Shown: positions 32,109-41,013, counted from the first letter of the stretch. The stretch is DNA of 64,000 nucleotides from Marinobacterium rhizophilum (GCF_024397915.1 NZ_CP073347.1:1860001-1924000); one strand, 5' to 3'. Program-made: numbers and translations. Notes: generated from the letters alone by a model not told the origin.

Positions 32109-34808
32109 TTACGGCGCCTCGGGCACGACAGTCCCTGCGGCCTTGACAACAGCATCGCCGTCCTGCGGGCGTGCGCCGGGCAGGTCGACATGAAACACGG
32201 CGCCCTCCCCCGGCAGGCTGTCAAAGCTGATCCGGCCACCGTGGCGTTCAACCAGCGCCCGCGTAATGGCCAGCCCAAGCCCCGTACCACCAAGACGCCG
32301 CGTATCCGATGAGTCAGCCTGGGTGAAACGCTCAAACACCTGTGCCTGGAATTCCACCGGAATACCCGGCCCCGAATCCGCCACGCTGATGCGCCACTGC
32401 CCCTGCCGTGGCTCAACCGAGACCACCACTTCACCCTGGGTGGGCGAGTACTTGCAGGCATTGGAAAGCAGGTTCGACAGCACCTGCAACAGCCGGTTTT
32501 CATCCCCCAGCACCGCCGCACCCTCTGGCGCAGCCACAGCGCGCAAACGCACCTCGAACTTGTCCGCATAGCCCTGATTCATCGCCAGCGCCTTATCGAC
32601 AAGCGCGTCGAGCAGCAGCGGCTGCAGCTGCAGCTGCGCCTCGGCATACTGAATCTTGCCGATATCCAGCAGATCGTTGATCAGCACTTCGAGCCGCTGG
32701 CAATTATCGTAGGACAAGGCAAGGGCACTGGCCTTCTTGTCCGGATGCGCATCCAGCACGCCGCCCACCACCAGCCCCAGCGCGCCCTTGATCGAAGTGA
32801 GCGGCGTCCTGAGCTCATGATTCACCGTGGAGATAAACTCGTCCTTCATGCGATTAACCTTGTGACGCTCGGTCAGGTCATGAATGATCAGGGTGTAGCG
32901 CATTCGCTCACCCACCGGCAACGGACTCAATGCCAGCTCGATCGGCACCCGCCCGCCATCCAGTCGCCGCGCCCAGGTATCACAGCGGCTCCCCGCATCC
33001 GACAGCGTGCGCAGCCCGCCGCCACCGGCAACCAGACTGACGAAGAACTCCGGCACCACCTCACTGATAAGCTGCCCGAGCAGGGCCTCGGCCGGGCGAC
33101 CAAAAAGCGCCTCACCGGCCGGATTGACCGATTCTACCCGCCCCTGGTCATCCAGCGTCATGATGGTTTCTATCGCCGTGTTAAGAATGCCGCTGAGTTC
33201 CGCCGTGCGGCGATGCACCAGCACCCCCACCTCAAATGCCCGACCGGTCATGGCCAGCAGAAACGCACCCAGCACACTGGTAAACAACAGACCTGCGGTG
33301 AGCACACCCCAGGCCTGCCAGCCCCGATGCCCCGACAAGTACCCCGGTGACGGCCAGAACTGCAGCACCCAGCGGCGCCCACCCACCTCAAGATCCGCAG
33401 ACCATCGATAGGGGGCCTCAGCATACTGCTCCGACTCATTCGCCCCGTAGAGCCAGGACTTTCCTGGTACAGCCGAGGCATCGCTGATCGACAGCCCGAT
33501 ACCGTCCGACAGGCTCGTTCTCACCACCGCATCCATAATATCTCCGACACGAAAGACACCCACTGCATAACCTGCGAGGCTTCGTCGACGCTGCTCCACA
33601 GTCTGGGCAATCCCCTGATACACCGGATGAAACAGCAGAACTCCTGCCTGGGAGCTGCTTTCCTGCACCAGCGTAACAGGCGCCGTTGCCACAGCAAGGC
33701 CCGTATCACGCGCGCGATTCAGCGCCTCGCGCCGATCGGCGCTGGACGCCACATCAAACCCCAGCGCCTTGCTGTTATCACCCAAAGGCTCCAGGTAAGT
33801 CACCACCACATAGTCTGGCCGCCTGGCGGCACGCACCATTGCGCCTTCCTCGCCGCGCTCCGTGATCTCAAACCCGGGGAAACCCTCTGCACGAATCAGC
33901 GATTCGAAATCCTGCCGCTGTACATCGGATACACGCGGATTCCACCCCAACCCCTGAATACCCGGCTTTTCACGCAGCATCCTGTCGACAAAGGTTGCAA
34001 ATTCAGAACGCGTGACCCGGGATGAGCTGACAAAAAAGCGTTCGATTGACGCCACAGAATCCAGATGCCTGCCCACACTGGCACGCAGATTCTCCGCCGC
34101 CTCGCTGGCAGCCTTGCGAAATTCAAGCTCGGTACGCTCCAGTTCCCAGCGACTGACCCACACGAACAGGCTGATCACCGCCACCAGCGACAGCAATAGC
34201 GGCACCGCCACCGAGTGGCGCCGCCCCCACCAAAGCGAGCGCGGTTGCGCAAAGGCGATATGCATCAGGGGCGCTGCGATCAGCACGCCAATAACATCAC
34301 CCACCCACCAGGTAAACCAGCTATAGCCGTACTCGGCCACGCCAATCACACCGCTGGCATAGAGACTGGTGGCACCGAAGCTCGCATTCACCAGGCAGGC
34401 CACGGGGCCTGCCAGCAGCATAAACCGGAAAATTTCCTTCTCGCGGGACTGGGTGATTGGATAGCCCAGCACCCGGCGCACCAGCCAGGCCCCTGCCAGA
34501 GCCTGCAAGGTCGCACCGCTGGCAGCTCCCAGGGAAACCTGCATGACGACAGTGGACAAGGGTCCCTGCTCCAGGCTGACCCAGCAGTTGAGCAGCACCG
34601 AGCCCAGAAAAACACCGGGCCAGAGACGATTGCCCCAGATCAGCATGGCCGCCACGGCAATACCGGCGGAGGGAAAGATCGCCGTCGCATAGCCCGGCGG
34701 GATCGCCAGCAACAGCGCGAGGCGTCCAACCAGGGCATAGGCCGTGCCCAGTACCAGCACAGAGAGCAGCCAGACCCGTGCGCTTCCTGCTCGAAAAAAC
34801 ATATCCAT
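32109..34808 (-). CDS. MASE1-CHASE-PAS sensor histidine kinase
   Basis: 899 residues. Eight or so N-terminal helices form a MASE1-type sensor (about 10-235). A periplasmic CHASE domain (about 265-465) contains REKPGIQGLGWNPRVS, a further helix lies near 512, a PAS domain at about 545-650, HisKA with H664 in VNHELRTPLTSIKGAL, and HATPase_c with NLLSNACKYS, DSGPGIP and GGTGLGLAITRAL. There is no receiver domain and no response regulator gene nearby, so it is an orphan kinase. The ligand is unknown. Convergent with mfd-csiV. Confidence 0.92.
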   Translation of the reverse strand: MDMFFRAGSARVWLLSVLVLGTAYALVGRLALLLAIPPGYATAIFPSAGIAVAAMLIWGNRLWPGVFLGSVLLNCWVSLEQGPLSTVVMQVSLGAASGATLQALAGAWLVRRVLGYPITQSREKEIFRFMLLAGPVACLVNASFGATSLYASGVIGVAEYGYSWFTWWVGDVIGVLIAAPLMHIAFAQPRSLWWGRRHSVAVPLLLSLVAVISLFVWVSRWELERTELEFRKAASEAAENLRASVGRHLDSVASIERFFVSSSRVTRSEFATFVDRMLREKPGIQGLGWNPRVSDVQRQDFESLIRAEGFPGFEITERGEEGAMVRAARRPDYVVVTYLEPLGDNSKALGFDVASSADRREALNRARDTGLAVATAPVTLVQESSSQAGVLLFHPVYQGIAQTVEQRRRSLAGYAVGVFRVGDIMDAVVRTSLSDGIGLSISDASAVPGKSWLYGANESEQYAEAPYRWSADLEVGGRRWVLQFWPSPGYLSGHRGWQAWGVLTAGLLFTSVLGAFLLAMTGRAFEVGVLVHRRTAELSGILNTAIETIMTLDDQGRVESVNPAGEALFGRPAEALLGQLISEVVPEFFVSLVAGGGGLRTLSDAGSRCDTWARRLDGGRVPIELALSPLPVGERMRYTLIIHDLTERHKVNRMKDEFISTVNHELRTPLTSIKGALGLVVGGVLDAHPDKKASALALSYDNCQRLEVLINDLLDIGKIQYAEAQLQLQPLLLDALVDKALAMNQGYADKFEVRLRAVAAPEGAAVLGDENRLLQVLSNLLSNACKYSPTQGEVVVSVEPRQGQWRISVADSGPGIPVEFQAQVFERFTQADSSDTRRLGGTGLGLAITRALVERHGGRISFDSLPGEGAVFHVDLPGARPQDGDAVVKAAGTVVPEAP

Positions 34809-34954
34809 CTGACGGGCACCCTCTGGGTTACATATTACCGGTCACATAGCAACCGCGGTCCGCCCCCATGATAGTGCAATATCTCCCGGCGAGGTGCCAG
34901 CGTGCCGCAAACACGGATCCGCACCAGCGAATTGATTTTCAACGCCCCAAACAC

Positions 34955-34991
34955 AAAGTCCCGCCCCTCGTGAAAGGTGGCGGGACTTTTT
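34955..34991. terminator. Hairpin terminator past mscS
   Basis: 11-bp arms AAAGTCCCGCC/GGCGGGACTTT around a 13-base loop. On the minus strand it lies about 30 bases past the mscS stop and is followed by GTGTTTGGG. On the plus strand the arm runs into five T residues. Probably the mscS terminator. Confidence 0.75.
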
Positions 34992-35019
34992 CCGTACAAG
35001 GCGGGCTGAAGCCCCTGCG

Positions 35020-36174
35020 TCAAGTCCTGACAGACTCGCTCGCCATTGGCAGCGCCACCGAATCCGGCGCCATGCCTGCATCCGGCAGCGAGGCCAGGTG
35101 CAACGTCTGGGTCGGGAATGCCACTTGCGCCCCCTGCGCCTCGATGATATCGATGGTGCGCAGCAGCACATCCTGCTTGATCTCGTGAAAGCGCACCCAG
35201 TTGGTGGTACGGGTAAAGGTGTAGATGAAGAAGTCAACCGACGAGGGCCCGAAGCTGTTCAGGTTAACGATCAGCGTCTGCTCCTGGTCAATTTCATCAT
35301 GCTGGCGCAGCATGGCGTGGACGTCCGCCACGATGGCCTTGACCCGGCCCACATCGTCGTAGCGCACACCAATGGTTTCGTAGATACGCCTGTTGGTCAT
35401 GCGCGAGGGGTTCTCCACCGAAATGCTGGCAAAGGTTCCGTTGGGCACGTAGAGCGGGCGCTTGTCGAAGGTACGGATGCGGGTCTGACGCCAGCCAATA
35501 TCCTCTACCGTTCCCTCGATATCCTTGTCCGGGGAACGGATCCAGTCCCCCACCTTGAATGGCCGATCGAGGTAGATCATCAGGCCACCAAAGAAGTTGG
35601 CCAGCAAATCCTTGGCGGCGAAACCCACCGCGATGCCACCGATACCACCGAAGGCCATGACCCCCGACACGCTGTAGCCAAAATTCTGCAGCACCACCAG
35701 CCCGGTGGTGATGATGATCGACAGGCGCAGCAGCTTGCCGATGGCGCCGACGGTGGTCTGATCCATCGGCGTCTTGACCTTGTCTGGCGATACCAGTGCC
35801 ACCTCTGCGCGGCGAATCAGACGAATCAGGAACCAGGTGATCAGCACGATCACCCCCATGCGCCGCATCGGCTCGACCACATCCATCAGCACGGTGCCGG
35901 TCTGGCGATCGATGACCTCGAGCGCCCAGGCGGCACCGAAGATCCAGATCAGCGCCGCGATCGGGCGCCGTGCGGCCGACAGCAGCAGGTCATCCCAGAC
36001 ATTGGTAGTCTGCTCGAACCGCGCATGCAGGCGCCGGAACAACCGGTTGGACAGGTAATTCACCAGCATGGTCATGAAAACGATCAGAAAGACCCGCAAC
36101 ACCCAGCGGGTATCCTGGCCAAAAGGCCAGTAGTTCGCCAGCTGCTCACCAAACTCCTGCCACATGTACTGCAT
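35020..36174 (-). CDS. MscS-family mechanosensitive channel
   Basis: 384 residues with about four membrane helices. The pore helix and following loop GGIGGIAVGFAAKDLLANFFGG are the MscS signature, followed by DRPFKVGDWI, a beta domain with GTVEDIGWRQTRIRTFD and VPNGTFASISVEN, and the C-terminal portal domain. Releases solutes on hypo-osmotic shock. Closer to the YnaI/YbdG-sized members than to the short MscS. It starts 33 bases upstream of nothing on its strand except nagZ's 5' side: nagZ ends with 33 bases of gap, so the two may be co-transcribed. Confidence 0.93.
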   Translation of the reverse strand: MQYMWQEFGEQLANYWPFGQDTRWVLRVFLIVFMTMLVNYLSNRLFRRLHARFEQTTNVWDDLLLSAARRPIAALIWIFGAAWALEVIDRQTGTVLMDVVEPMRRMGVIVLITWFLIRLIRRAEVALVSPDKVKTPMDQTTVGAIGKLLRLSIIITTGLVVLQNFGYSVSGVMAFGGIGGIAVGFAAKDLLANFFGGLMIYLDRPFKVGDWIRSPDKDIEGTVEDIGWRQTRIRTFDKRPLYVPNGTFASISVENPSRMTNRRIYETIGVRYDDVGRVKAIVADVHAMLRQHDEIDQEQTLIVNLNSFGPSSVDFFIYTFTRTTNWVRFHEIKQDVLLRTIDIIEAQGAQVAFPTQTLHLASLPDAGMAPDSVALPMASESVRT

Positions 36175-36207
36175 CCTCCTCTGGATCCGTTGTTGACTCA
36201 GCGCCGG

Positions 36208-37212
36208 TTAAAGACTGCGCAGCTGCGCCGCCAGCGCCCGGGCCCGAGCCTGGCGCTGCGTATCCAGCACCGGCCCCGCTGCCCGCAGCGCCGCGGCGTT
36301 TCGACGCGGCGCTGCGGGCTGCTGTTTCAGGTAATCGAGCACCTCCCGCGCCCCTTCGGGGTGGTTGCACACCAGCAGCATATCGCAACCTGCCGCCAGT
36401 GCCCGCTCGGCCCGGGCCGCATAGCCGCCGGCAAAGCCCGCCCCTTCCATGCTCAGATCGTCACTGAAAATGACGCCCTCGAAGCCAAGCTGGCCACGCA
36501 GGACCTGCTGCAGCCAGTAAGGCGAAAAGCCGGCGGGAGACGGGTCCACCGCACTGTAAATCACATGGGCCGGCATCACCGCCGCGAGCCCTGCGTTGAT
36601 CAGGCGCACAAAGGGCTGCATGTCCTGCTGCTCTATGCAGGCCAGATCCCGTTCATCGACGGGAATCTCCAGGTGCGAATCCGCCTCGGCCCAGCCATGC
36701 CCCGGAAAATGCTTGCCCGTTGCCGCCATGCCGGCCTCGCCCATGCCGCGCACAAAGGCGGCCGCCAGAGCCGATACGGTGTCGGCATCGCCACCAAAGG
36801 CGCGATCACCGATCACCCGGCTACGGCCATAATCCAGGTCAAGCACCGGCGCGAAGCTGATGTCGATTCCGACATCCAGCAACTCGGCTGCCATCAGCCA
36901 GCCGAGTTCTGCCGCCTCGCTCAGTGCCGCCTGCGGCGCCTGGGCATAGCGCTGCGCCAGCACACCCATGGCGGGCAATACCGTGAAACCCTCACGAAAA
37001 CGCTGCACCCGCCCCCCTTCGTGATCGACCGCGATCAGAATATCCGGTGCAAGCGCACGCACCGCCCCGACAAGCCGGCGCAACTGCGCCGGGTTTTCGA
37101 AGTTGCGGCTGAACAGTATGAGCCCGCCGACCGCATCCTCCGCCAGCAGGGCCGCCTCATCGACACCGATTTCGGTGCCCGCCAGATCCAGCATCAGTAC
37201 CGCTGCCGTCAT
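36208..37212 (-). CDS. nagZ: Beta-N-acetylhexosaminidase NagZ
   Basis: Cytoplasmic family GH3 enzyme that removes N-acetylglucosamine from anhydro-muropeptides during cell-wall recycling, which also affects AmpC-type beta-lactamase induction. 334 residues with LILFSRNFENPAQLRRL, AVDHEGGRVQRFREGFT, and the catalytic loop KHFPGHGWAEADSHLE that holds the His and Asp of the NagZ active site. FSDDLSMEGAG carries the nucleophile Asp. It is followed by mscS 33 bases away and preceded by the ldt gene 94 bases upstream. Confidence 0.97.
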   Translation of the reverse strand: MTAAVLMLDLAGTEIGVDEAALLAEDAVGGLILFSRNFENPAQLRRLVGAVRALAPDILIAVDHEGGRVQRFREGFTVLPAMGVLAQRYAQAPQAALSEAAELGWLMAAELLDVGIDISFAPVLDLDYGRSRVIGDRAFGGDADTVSALAAAFVRGMGEAGMAATGKHFPGHGWAEADSHLEIPVDERDLACIEQQDMQPFVRLINAGLAAVMPAHVIYSAVDPSPAGFSPYWLQQVLRGQLGFEGVIFSDDLSMEGAGFAGGYAARAERALAAGCDMLLVCNHPEGAREVLDYLKQQPAAPRRNAAALRAAGPVLDTQRQARARALAAQLRSL

Positions 37213-37306
37213 GCATTACCCTCTCTGCCTGGTCGCCCCCTGGGCACACCTTGAAAAACCGCCAACTGATTCATGTCCGCTGCACAGGCAAGGCCTTCAA
37301 CAGGCC

Positions 37307-37792
37307 TCACTCCTCGATGCTCACCGCCACGCCGACCGGCACACGCTCGAACAGCTCCAGCACATCGACGTTGCGCATGCGGATACAGCCGTGGGACAGC
37401 GGCACCCCCATGGGTTCGGTATCCGGGGTGCCGTGGATATAGATGAAGCGGCGCATGCTGTCGAGCGCCCCCAGCCGGTTGACACCAGGCTCGCAGCCGC
37501 AGAGCCAGAGGATGCGTGTCAGTATCCAGTCCCGCCCGGGATTGGACTGGGCCAGCTGTGGCGAATAAATTTCACCGGTAAAACGCCGCCCCCGGAACAC
37601 CGCGTTCAGCGGCAGACCGGCACCGATCTTGGCGCGGACAACGTGCCGCCCCCGGGGTGTACAGCCGCTGCCTTCACGCTCTCCCGCACCGTTGCGCGCC
37701 GTGGACACCGGGTAGCTTTGCAGCACAGAGGCGCCGTCAAGCAGGTCCAGCCGTTGCCGGCTGATCGAGATACGCAGCAAAAGCTTACTCAT
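37307..37792 (-). CDS. L,D-transpeptidase family (YkuD) protein
   Basis: 161 residues from the ATG at 37792. The frame is open upstream, but this ATG overlaps the psrA-like stop by ATGA. A single YkuD domain with the catalytic block IYIHGTPDTEPMGVPLSHGC followed by IRM: the nucleophile is the Cys of SHGCIRM with the partner His of IHG. No signal peptide or LysM is visible, so it may be cytoplasmic or exported in another way. In relatives a similar gene lies next to nagZ. Substrate unknown; cell-wall peptide is the usual target. Confidence 0.88.
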   Translation of the reverse strand: MSKLLLRISISRQRLDLLDGASVLQSYPVSTARNGAGEREGSGCTPRGRHVVRAKIGAGLPLNAVFRGRRFTGEIYSPQLAQSNPGRDWILTRILWLCGCEPGVNRLGALDSMRRFIYIHGTPDTEPMGVPLSHGCIRMRNVDVLELFERVPVGVAVSIEE

Positions 37793-38469
37793 AGCCAGCA
37801 AAACCGGGTGTTTTCGGCCCGCGCCTGGAACCCGCCGCACAGCACCGGCACCAGACGGTGCAGGATATGCTCGACTTCGGCATCCAGATCCAGAGCCTGC
37901 TGTTCGATCGCTACCAGCGTCTGGAAGTTGACCAGGGAAAAAATGACCGAGCCCAGCAGAAAGTGCAGCCGCCAGAAGAATTCGTCATCGTCCATGGGAG
38001 CCGCATCCGCGCGCAGGTACTGCATAAAGGGCTGCAGGCGGGAACCAAATGCCGCCACGAGATGTTCCCTGAGCACCTGCTGGCGCCCCACGTAAGCCAG
38101 ATCCAGCAAGCGCATGAATACGCTAAGCCCGTCAGCGCTATTCCTTTGTGCCCCCAGCAGGGTACGCATCAGCATTTCCATCAGCTCATCCAGCAGCAAA
38201 CGCTGCGGCGCCAGCGCCAGGCGCTCCGCCAGCAGCCGCTCGAGCTGCGAGACCAGCGGTTCGATACAGCGATCGGCCAGTGCCAGAATCAGCCGTTCCT
38301 TGGATCCGAAATGATAATTGACGGCGGCGAGGTTAACCTCGGCACGGGCCGTAATCTGCCGCATGGTGGTGTCATTAAAGCCCTGTTCGGCAAACAGTGA
38401 CGCCGCCGCCTGCAGAATCTTGTCCTTTGTCTTGTCCGCTGTCTTGTCCACTAAGCCGGAATCTGACAT
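37789..38469 (-). CDS. psrA: TetR-family regulator, PsrA-like
   Basis: 226 residues with an N-terminal helix-turn-helix (QGFNDTTMRQITARAEVNLA then AVNYHFGSKERLI) and a C-terminal domain with SVFMRLLDLAYVGRQQVLRE and EFFWRLHFLLGSVIFS, which resemble Pseudomonas PsrA. PsrA senses long-chain fatty acids and controls beta-oxidation and rpoS there. The N terminus has a DKTADKTKDK repeat encoded by a slippage-prone tract. A perfect 24-bp palindrome lies 39 bases ahead of its ATG. Overlaps the ldt gene by 4 bases. Confidence 0.85.
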   Translation of the reverse strand: MSDSGLVDKTADKTKDKILQAAASLFAEQGFNDTTMRQITARAEVNLAAVNYHFGSKERLILALADRCIEPLVSQLERLLAERLALAPQRLLLDELMEMLMRTLLGAQRNSADGLSVFMRLLDLAYVGRQQVLREHLVAAFGSRLQPFMQYLRADAAPMDDDEFFWRLHFLLGSVIFSLVNFQTLVAIEQQALDLDAEVEHILHRLVPVLCGGFQARAENTRFCWL

Positions 38470-38507
38470 CCGCCTCCCTCCCTGTTAAGCATGCCCCATC
38501 GCACCGG

Positions 38508-38531
38508 GCGTATGCTGGATCCAGCATACGC
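38508..38531. promoter_or_regulatory. Perfect 24-bp palindrome, candidate operator
   Basis: Two complementary 12-base halves, GCGTATGCTGGA and its exact complement, meet without a spacer 39 bases before the psrA-like ATG and 5 bases past the sohB stop. A spacer-free palindrome suits a dimeric repressor better than a terminator hairpin, and no U-tract follows. Auto-regulation by the adjacent TetR protein is the simplest reading. The sequence does not resemble the GAAAC-N4-GTTTC-type PsrA site that I remember. Confidence 0.6.
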
Positions 38532-38535
38532 CGTC

Positions 38536-39603
38536 TCAGCGGGACAGCAGACGACTCTTGTACAGCCGGTCCCACCAGCGCAGCATCAGGCTGTCGCCGG
38601 TATGCACGGCAAAGTCGCTGATACGCTCCTGTAGACTCTTCTTTTCCTCGTAGCGCACACAAAATATATCGGCGTCCCTTGCCGCCTGCATCAGGTAGTC
38701 GTCACTGGTGCAGATTTCATCGATCAGCTGGTGTTCCAGCGCCCGCTTGCCAAACCAGATTTCCCCGGTGGCCACCTTGCGAATATCGAGCTGGGGACGG
38801 TTGCCGCTGACGAATTCCTTGAACAGCTCATGGGTGTCTTCCAGCTCTTCAACGAACTTGTCCCGCCCCTTGTCGGTATTTTCACCAAACATCGTCAGGG
38901 TGCGCTTGAATTCGCCGGCGGTGAGGATCTCCATGTCGATATCATGCTTTTTCAGCAACTTGTGGAAGTTGGGCATCTGCGCCACCACGCCGATGGAGCC
39001 CACCACGGCAAAGGGCGCCGCCATCAGCTTGTCGGCCAGACAGGCCATCATGTAGCCACCACTGGCCGCCACACGGTCGACACAGACGGTCAGCGGGATC
39101 TTCTGGGCGCGAATGCGCTCCAGCTGCGAGGCGGCTAGGCCGTACTCGTGCACCAGGCCGCCGGCGCTCTCCAGGCGCAGCACCACCTCGTCCTCGGGGG
39201 ACGCCACGGTCAGGATCGCGGTGATTTCCTCGCGTAGCGGCTCAACGTCGCTGGCCTTGATATCGCCGTCAAAATCGAGCACAAACAGACGCCGACCGGA
39301 AGACTCCACCGTTTCGCCTTTTTTCAGCGCCTTTTTGCGCGCCTTGGCTTCGGCCTTTTCGCGCTTGGCCTCCTCCTTCATCTGCTGCTTGTAGCTGTCC
39401 TTGTCCATCACCGACTGCTCCAGGACGCTTTGCATATCCTCGAGCTGATCGTTGAGACTGGTGACACTGATTTCCCCGGCCGCCCCGCCTTTGCGATTAC
39501 GTCCGGCAATCAAGGCAAGCCCAAGCACAAACACCAGTACAGCAACCACCAGGGTCATCGTTTTGGCCAGAAACAGCCCGTAATCAGACAGGAACGAGAG
39601 CAC
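38536..39603 (-). CDS. sohB: SohB inner-membrane protease of the S49 family
   Basis: 355 residues. An N-terminal membrane helix (TMTLVVAVLVFVLGLALIAG) is followed by a coiled coil rich in Lys and Glu (about 60-100), then the S49 core with LESAGGLVHEYGLAASQLER, the nucleophile Ser in VDRVAASGGYMMACLADK, the catalytic Lys in GEFKRTLTMF and GKRALEHQLIDEICTSDDY. A signal-peptide-peptidase-like role in the periplasm is expected. Divergent from the SCP2 gene. Confidence 0.96.
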   Translation of the reverse strand: MLSFLSDYGLFLAKTMTLVVAVLVFVLGLALIAGRNRKGGAAGEISVTSLNDQLEDMQSVLEQSVMDKDSYKQQMKEEAKREKAEAKARKKALKKGETVESSGRRLFVLDFDGDIKASDVEPLREEITAILTVASPEDEVVLRLESAGGLVHEYGLAASQLERIRAQKIPLTVCVDRVAASGGYMMACLADKLMAAPFAVVGSIGVVAQMPNFHKLLKKHDIDMEILTAGEFKRTLTMFGENTDKGRDKFVEELEDTHELFKEFVSGNRPQLDIRKVATGEIWFGKRALEHQLIDEICTSDDYLMQAARDADIFCVRYEEKKSLQERISDFAVHTGDSLMLRWWDRLYKSRLLSR

Positions 39604-39704
39604 TTGCTTCTCCAGAAATTCTTAGATCAATGTAAGGCGGGTAATGTACCATAAAACGCTGTCGTCACGACCAGACGGTTACTGCCAGAGACAGAGTGGA
39701 ATTC

Positions 39705-40040
39705 ATGAACGAACAGATCAGCGTCGACCAGGTAATTGAGAAGCTCCCCTCACGCTTTTGCCCCGAGCAGGCAAAGGACCTGAGCTGCATTTACCAGTTC
39801 ATTATCGATGACGAAACCGGTTTTTATATCGCTATCCGGGACCAGCAATGCCAGGTGGTACGCCAGCGGCACGACGACCCGGATATCACGCTGCATGTTG
39901 GCAGTGATGCCTTTATCCGTGTCGTAACCGGCGAGCAGGACGGCATGAGCGCCTTTCTGAAAGGCCAGCTGCGCGCCGAGGGCAACATCATGCTGGCCAC
40001 GCGCCTGGGCAAACTCTTTTCGCGCCAGCGCCAGCGCTAA
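39705..40040 (+). CDS. SCP2 sterol-carrier domain protein
   Basis: 111 residues from the ATG at 39705; a GTG three codons upstream is possible. The single domain has YQFIIDDETGFYIAIRDQQC, DPDITLHVGSDAFIRVVTGE and AFLKGQLRAEGNIMLATRLG, the SCP2 fold end. The domain binds lipids or acyl-CoA in other proteins. The bacterial role is unclear. Its TAA stop overlaps the TAG stop of convergent nudC by three or four bases, which leaves no room for a separate terminator. Confidence 0.88.
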   Translation: MNEQISVDQVIEKLPSRFCPEQAKDLSCIYQFIIDDETGFYIAIRDQQCQVVRQRHDDPDITLHVGSDAFIRVVTGEQDGMSAFLKGQLRAEGNIMLATRLGKLFSRQRQR

Positions 40041-40840
40041 GCCTCTCCTGGCCCTGCGCCTGTCTCGCCGCGGCGGTAGCTTTCAATCAGCTGGCGCGAG
40101 ATGGAAAACGACGGCGGCAGGTCCGGCAGGTTGGCCCGCGTGAACCAGCGCGCATCCAGAATCTCGACCCCGTCCGGCACCAGTTCGCCCGCCCGGTAAT
40201 CGGCGAAGAACCCCAGCATCAGGGCATGGGGAAAGGGCCATGACTGGCTCTTGAAGTAGCGCACGTTTGCGACCTCGATCCCCACCTCTTCCCGGATTTC
40301 CCGCGCCACGGCCGCCTCGGCGGTTTCCCCCGCCTCGATAAAGCCGGCCAGGGTGCTGTAACGGCCCGCGCTGTAGTGCGGCGCATGGGCCAGCAGGCAC
40401 TCGTCGCCGCGCAGCACCAGCACAATAATGCAGGGTGAAATGCGCGGATACTGACTCAGACCGCAGGGCTCGCAGGTCTTGGCCAGGTCCTGGCCGTGGT
40501 GCTTGAGCGCGGCACCACAGCGGCCGCAAAACCGGTGCTGCTCGTGCCAGGTCGCCAGCTGAGCCGCCCGTGACAACCAGGCATAATCGGCTTCATCCCG
40601 CGCCCGGGATAGCAACTCACGCAGCTCTACGGCCTGTTGCCGCTGCGCCGGCACGCTGCCTTCATTCAGTACCATCAGCAGCCCATCCGACGCCTCGGGG
40701 CCCAGCGGGTACTGCGCTTCAATCATCTGCGGTGCAAGCTCTGCAACTTCGGCCGGCACGGCCAGCAGCTCTGCGCAGGCGCCTTGCAGCAAGCGTCCGC
40801 GGGCGGCCAGCAGTACTGGCGGGCAGTTATCCTGACTCAT
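40037..40840 (-). CDS. nudC: NAD+ diphosphatase / NAD-cap decapping enzyme NudC
   Basis: Hydrolyses NADH and NAD-capped RNA 5' ends. 267 residues with a zinc ribbon (CGRCGAALKHHGQDLAKTC then EPCG), the sequence YPRISPCIIVLVLRGDECLL, and the Nudix box GFIEAGETAEAAVAREIREE followed by VGIEV. The SQSWPFPHALMLGF motif, which marks the NudC subgroup, is present. Ends tail to tail with the SCP2 gene. Confidence 0.96.
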   Translation of the reverse strand: MSQDNCPPVLLAARGRLLQGACAELLAVPAEVAELAPQMIEAQYPLGPEASDGLLMVLNEGSVPAQRQQAVELRELLSRARDEADYAWLSRAAQLATWHEQHRFCGRCGAALKHHGQDLAKTCEPCGLSQYPRISPCIIVLVLRGDECLLAHAPHYSAGRYSTLAGFIEAGETAEAAVAREIREEVGIEVANVRYFKSQSWPFPHALMLGFFADYRAGELVPDGVEILDARWFTRANLPDLPPSFSISRQLIESYRRGETGAGPGEA

Positions 40841-40863
40841 TTATCAGCCTCATCCACACTCTC

Positions 40864-41013
40864 GGGCACCTCGAAAAACCTGCTGCGCGACTCATAGGCT
40901 GCGTTGCGCGGTGCTGGTGCGCCAGCCCGGTAGGAATATACCCCATACACTGCGGTTCCTGCGCTCCGTGCGCCTTGCCTCTAAGCCTGCTCGTTACGGT
41001 TTTTCGAGTGCCC
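40864..41013. repeat. Non-coding element with terminal inverted repeats
   Basis: A stretch of about 150 bp bounded by GGGCACCTCGAAAAACC on the left and its near-complement GGTTTTTCGAGTGCCC on the right (one base indel). The size and ends are like a miniature inverted-repeat element, or a very long imperfect hairpin. No transposase and no obvious target duplication were seen, and no second copy was seen in the window. It lies in the nudC-nhaB divergent gap. Confidence 0.5.

Noticed and set aside
31376..32569. 397-residue minus-strand frame over the end of the kinase gene and csiV
   Set aside because: It is a shadow of the histidine kinase in another frame and antisense to csiV, with composition typical of GC-rich off-frame reading.
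35098..37254. 718-residue plus-strand frame opposite mscS and nagZ
   Set aside because: Antisense to two clear family members; His/Gln/Arg-rich off-frame composition with no domain.
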